A DNA stretch of 6,813 nt, taken from positions 1-6,813 of the forward strand of contig NZ_CALJAH010000406.1 of the NCBI RefSeq assembly GCF_938028185.1. Reading direction: 5' to 3'. How positions within the stretch are numbered: the first letter of the stretch is position 1; each line of letters opens with the position of its first letter. The position numbers and the translations under genes were made by a program. Positions 5,855-6,813 of this stretch are shown here, in pieces. Source of the DNA: an uncultured Cardiobacterium sp. (GTDB lineage: Bacteria > Pseudomonadota > Gammaproteobacteria > Cardiobacteriales > Cardiobacteriaceae). Under the pieces are notes generated by a model. The model searched no databases. It worked only from the letters and a program-made list of their open reading frames with translations, and was not told the DNA's origin.

Positions 5855-6742
5855 ATGCAGGCTGACCGTGTCATCAGCGGCGACTGCCGCCTCGTCCTGC
5901 CACGCCTCATTGCCGCCGGGGTACGGGTGCAGACCTGCATCACCTCGCCGCCCTACTATGGCCTGCGCGACTACGGCCTGCCGGGACAAATCGGTCTGGA
6001 GCAGACGATGCAGGATTACCTGGCGGCACTGCTACAGGTGTTCCGCCTGGTACACGACCTGCTGGCCGACGACGGTACGCTCTGGCTCAACTTGGGCGAC
6101 AGCTACAGTACGGGCTTCAACAGGGGCGGCCTGCCGCCGAAAAACCTGATGGGTATCCCGTGGCGCCTGGCGTTGGCCTTGCAAGACGATGGCTGGTTTC
6201 TCCGCCAGGACATCATTTGGCACAAAAGCAACCCGCTGCCAGAATCGGTAACCGACCGCTGCACGCGCGCGCACGAGTACCTATTCCTCCTTAGCAAACA
6301 CGAGCGCTACTACTTCAATCACGAAGCCATTCGTGAGCCGTCGCGCATCTATGGCCAAGCGGATGCTGATAGCCGGGCGAGCTTCACCCGCGCACAGGGC
6401 AAGAACACCACGCTGCGTGTTCCTGGGCACCACGACAGCCAGCATCGCCGTGACCGTCCGCATACCCGGTCAACCGCACTGCGTAACCGGCGCAGCGTCT
6501 GGAGTATTGCCAATATTCCCAGCCGGCATGGCCACATCGCTCCGTTCCCACCGGGACTGGTCACGCCCTGCATCCTTGCTGGTAGCCGTCCCGGCGATTG
6601 CGTCCTTGATCCGTTCGGTGGCAGCGGTACCGTGGCGGCAGAAGCAACTCGACTGGGGCGTCGCTGGCTCAGCATTGAGTTGGACGAACGATATGCCGAT
6701 TTGCATGCGGCGCGCACGGTACAGCCGGGATTGGCGATGTAG
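5855..6742 (+). CDS. Site-specific DNA methyltransferase, beta-class (SPPY type)
   Basis: It transfers methyl from S-adenosylmethionine to an exocyclic amino group in DNA, giving N4-methylcytosine or N6-methyladenine. The catalytic motif TSPPYYGLRDYG is at residues 30-41 and the SAM-binding motif DPFGGSGT at residues 252-259. This permuted order marks the beta class. Between them are the conserved NLMGIPWRLALALQDDGW, IIWHKSNPLPESVTDR and HEYLFLLSKHERYYF blocks. The region rich in Arg, His and Thr just before RSVWSIANIP is the likely target-recognition part. The ATG at 5855 gives 295 residues and the family-typical start DRVISGDCRLVLP; a TTG at 5822 is possible but adds eleven residues unlike the family. 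SPPY can belong to either N4-C or N6-A enzymes, so the modified base is not decided. No restriction enzyme is visible in the window. Confidence 0.93.
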   Translation: MQADRVISGDCRLVLPRLIAAGVRVQTCITSPPYYGLRDYGLPGQIGLEQTMQDYLAALLQVFRLVHDLLADDGTLWLNLGDSYSTGFNRGGLPPKNLMGIPWRLALALQDDGWFLRQDIIWHKSNPLPESVTDRCTRAHEYLFLLSKHERYYFNHEAIREPSRIYGQADADSRASFTRAQGKNTTLRVPGHHDSQHRRDRPHTRSTALRNRRSVWSIANIPSRHGHIAPFPPGLVTPCILAGSRPGDCVLDPFGGSGTVAAEATRLGRRWLSIELDERYADLHAARTVQPGLAM

Positions 6743-6751
6743 GAACGTTGG

Positions 6752-6813
6752 ATGAAAGACCCCAACGACCCGTACACACCCGACCTGTTTGATGCGGCAC
6801 AGCGGCATCTGGG
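6752..6813 (+). CDS. Start of a further gene, truncated by window edge
   Basis: An ATG at 6752 follows an AGGAA site (6741-6745) by 6 nt and lies 9 nt after the methyltransferase stop. Twenty residues are visible (MKDPNDPYTPDLFDAAQRHL), acidic and proline-containing, with no recognised family. The tight spacing suggests an operon with the methyltransferase. It could be a restriction partner or an unrelated element gene; the visible part cannot tell. Confidence 0.6.
   Translation, partial: MKDPNDPYTPDLFDAAQRHL

Noticed and set aside
6349..6808. Minus-strand open frames over the methyltransferase 3' end
   Set aside because: They lie opposite the conserved DPFGGSGT part of the methyltransferase and show no ribosome site or domain of their own.

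Overview
The window is a GC-rich (roughly 60%) bacterial segment. Codon use, Shine-Dalgarno sites and gene families point to a beta- or gammaproteobacterium, but nothing here fixes genus. The mix of a TopA-like type IA topoisomerase, several unrecognised genes, a HicAB toxin-antitoxin pair in opposite orientation and a solitary DNA methyltransferase looks like an accessory region, such as an integrative conjugative element, genomic island or plasmid. No integrase, relaxase, att site or transfer gene is visible, so the mobile-element reading is an inference.

Layout. Positions 1-2135 hold the 3' part of a type IA topoisomerase gene, cut by the left edge inside its Toprim domain. Positions 2136-2967 are a sharply AT-richer island. 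It holds a 103-aa unknown protein (about 40% GC), a possible 34-aa peptide, and an 87-aa membrane protein with three hydrophobic segments (about 31% GC). Positions 2968-4735 return to high GC and carry two adjacent unrecognised genes (276 and 308 aa) separated by 10 nt, probably one operon. Positions 4783-5386 on the minus strand encode HicA (toxin) then HicB (antitoxin), with the hicB ribosome site overlapping the hicA stop. Positions 5443-5805 encode a 120-aa unknown protein with a Ser/Asp/Gly/Cys tail. Positions 5855-6742 encode a beta-class SPPY-type DNA methyltransferase. A further gene begins at 6752 and runs off the right edge.

How it fits together. The topoisomerase and methyltransferase suit an element that handles and protects its own DNA, and HicAB suits stabilisation of that element or phage defence. 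Except for hicAB, all genes read rightward. The two-gene block at 2968-4735 and the AT-rich cassette are the parts whose roles cannot be read from sequence and are the best candidates for undescribed biology. No RNA gene, CRISPR array, insertion sequence or long repeat was seen.
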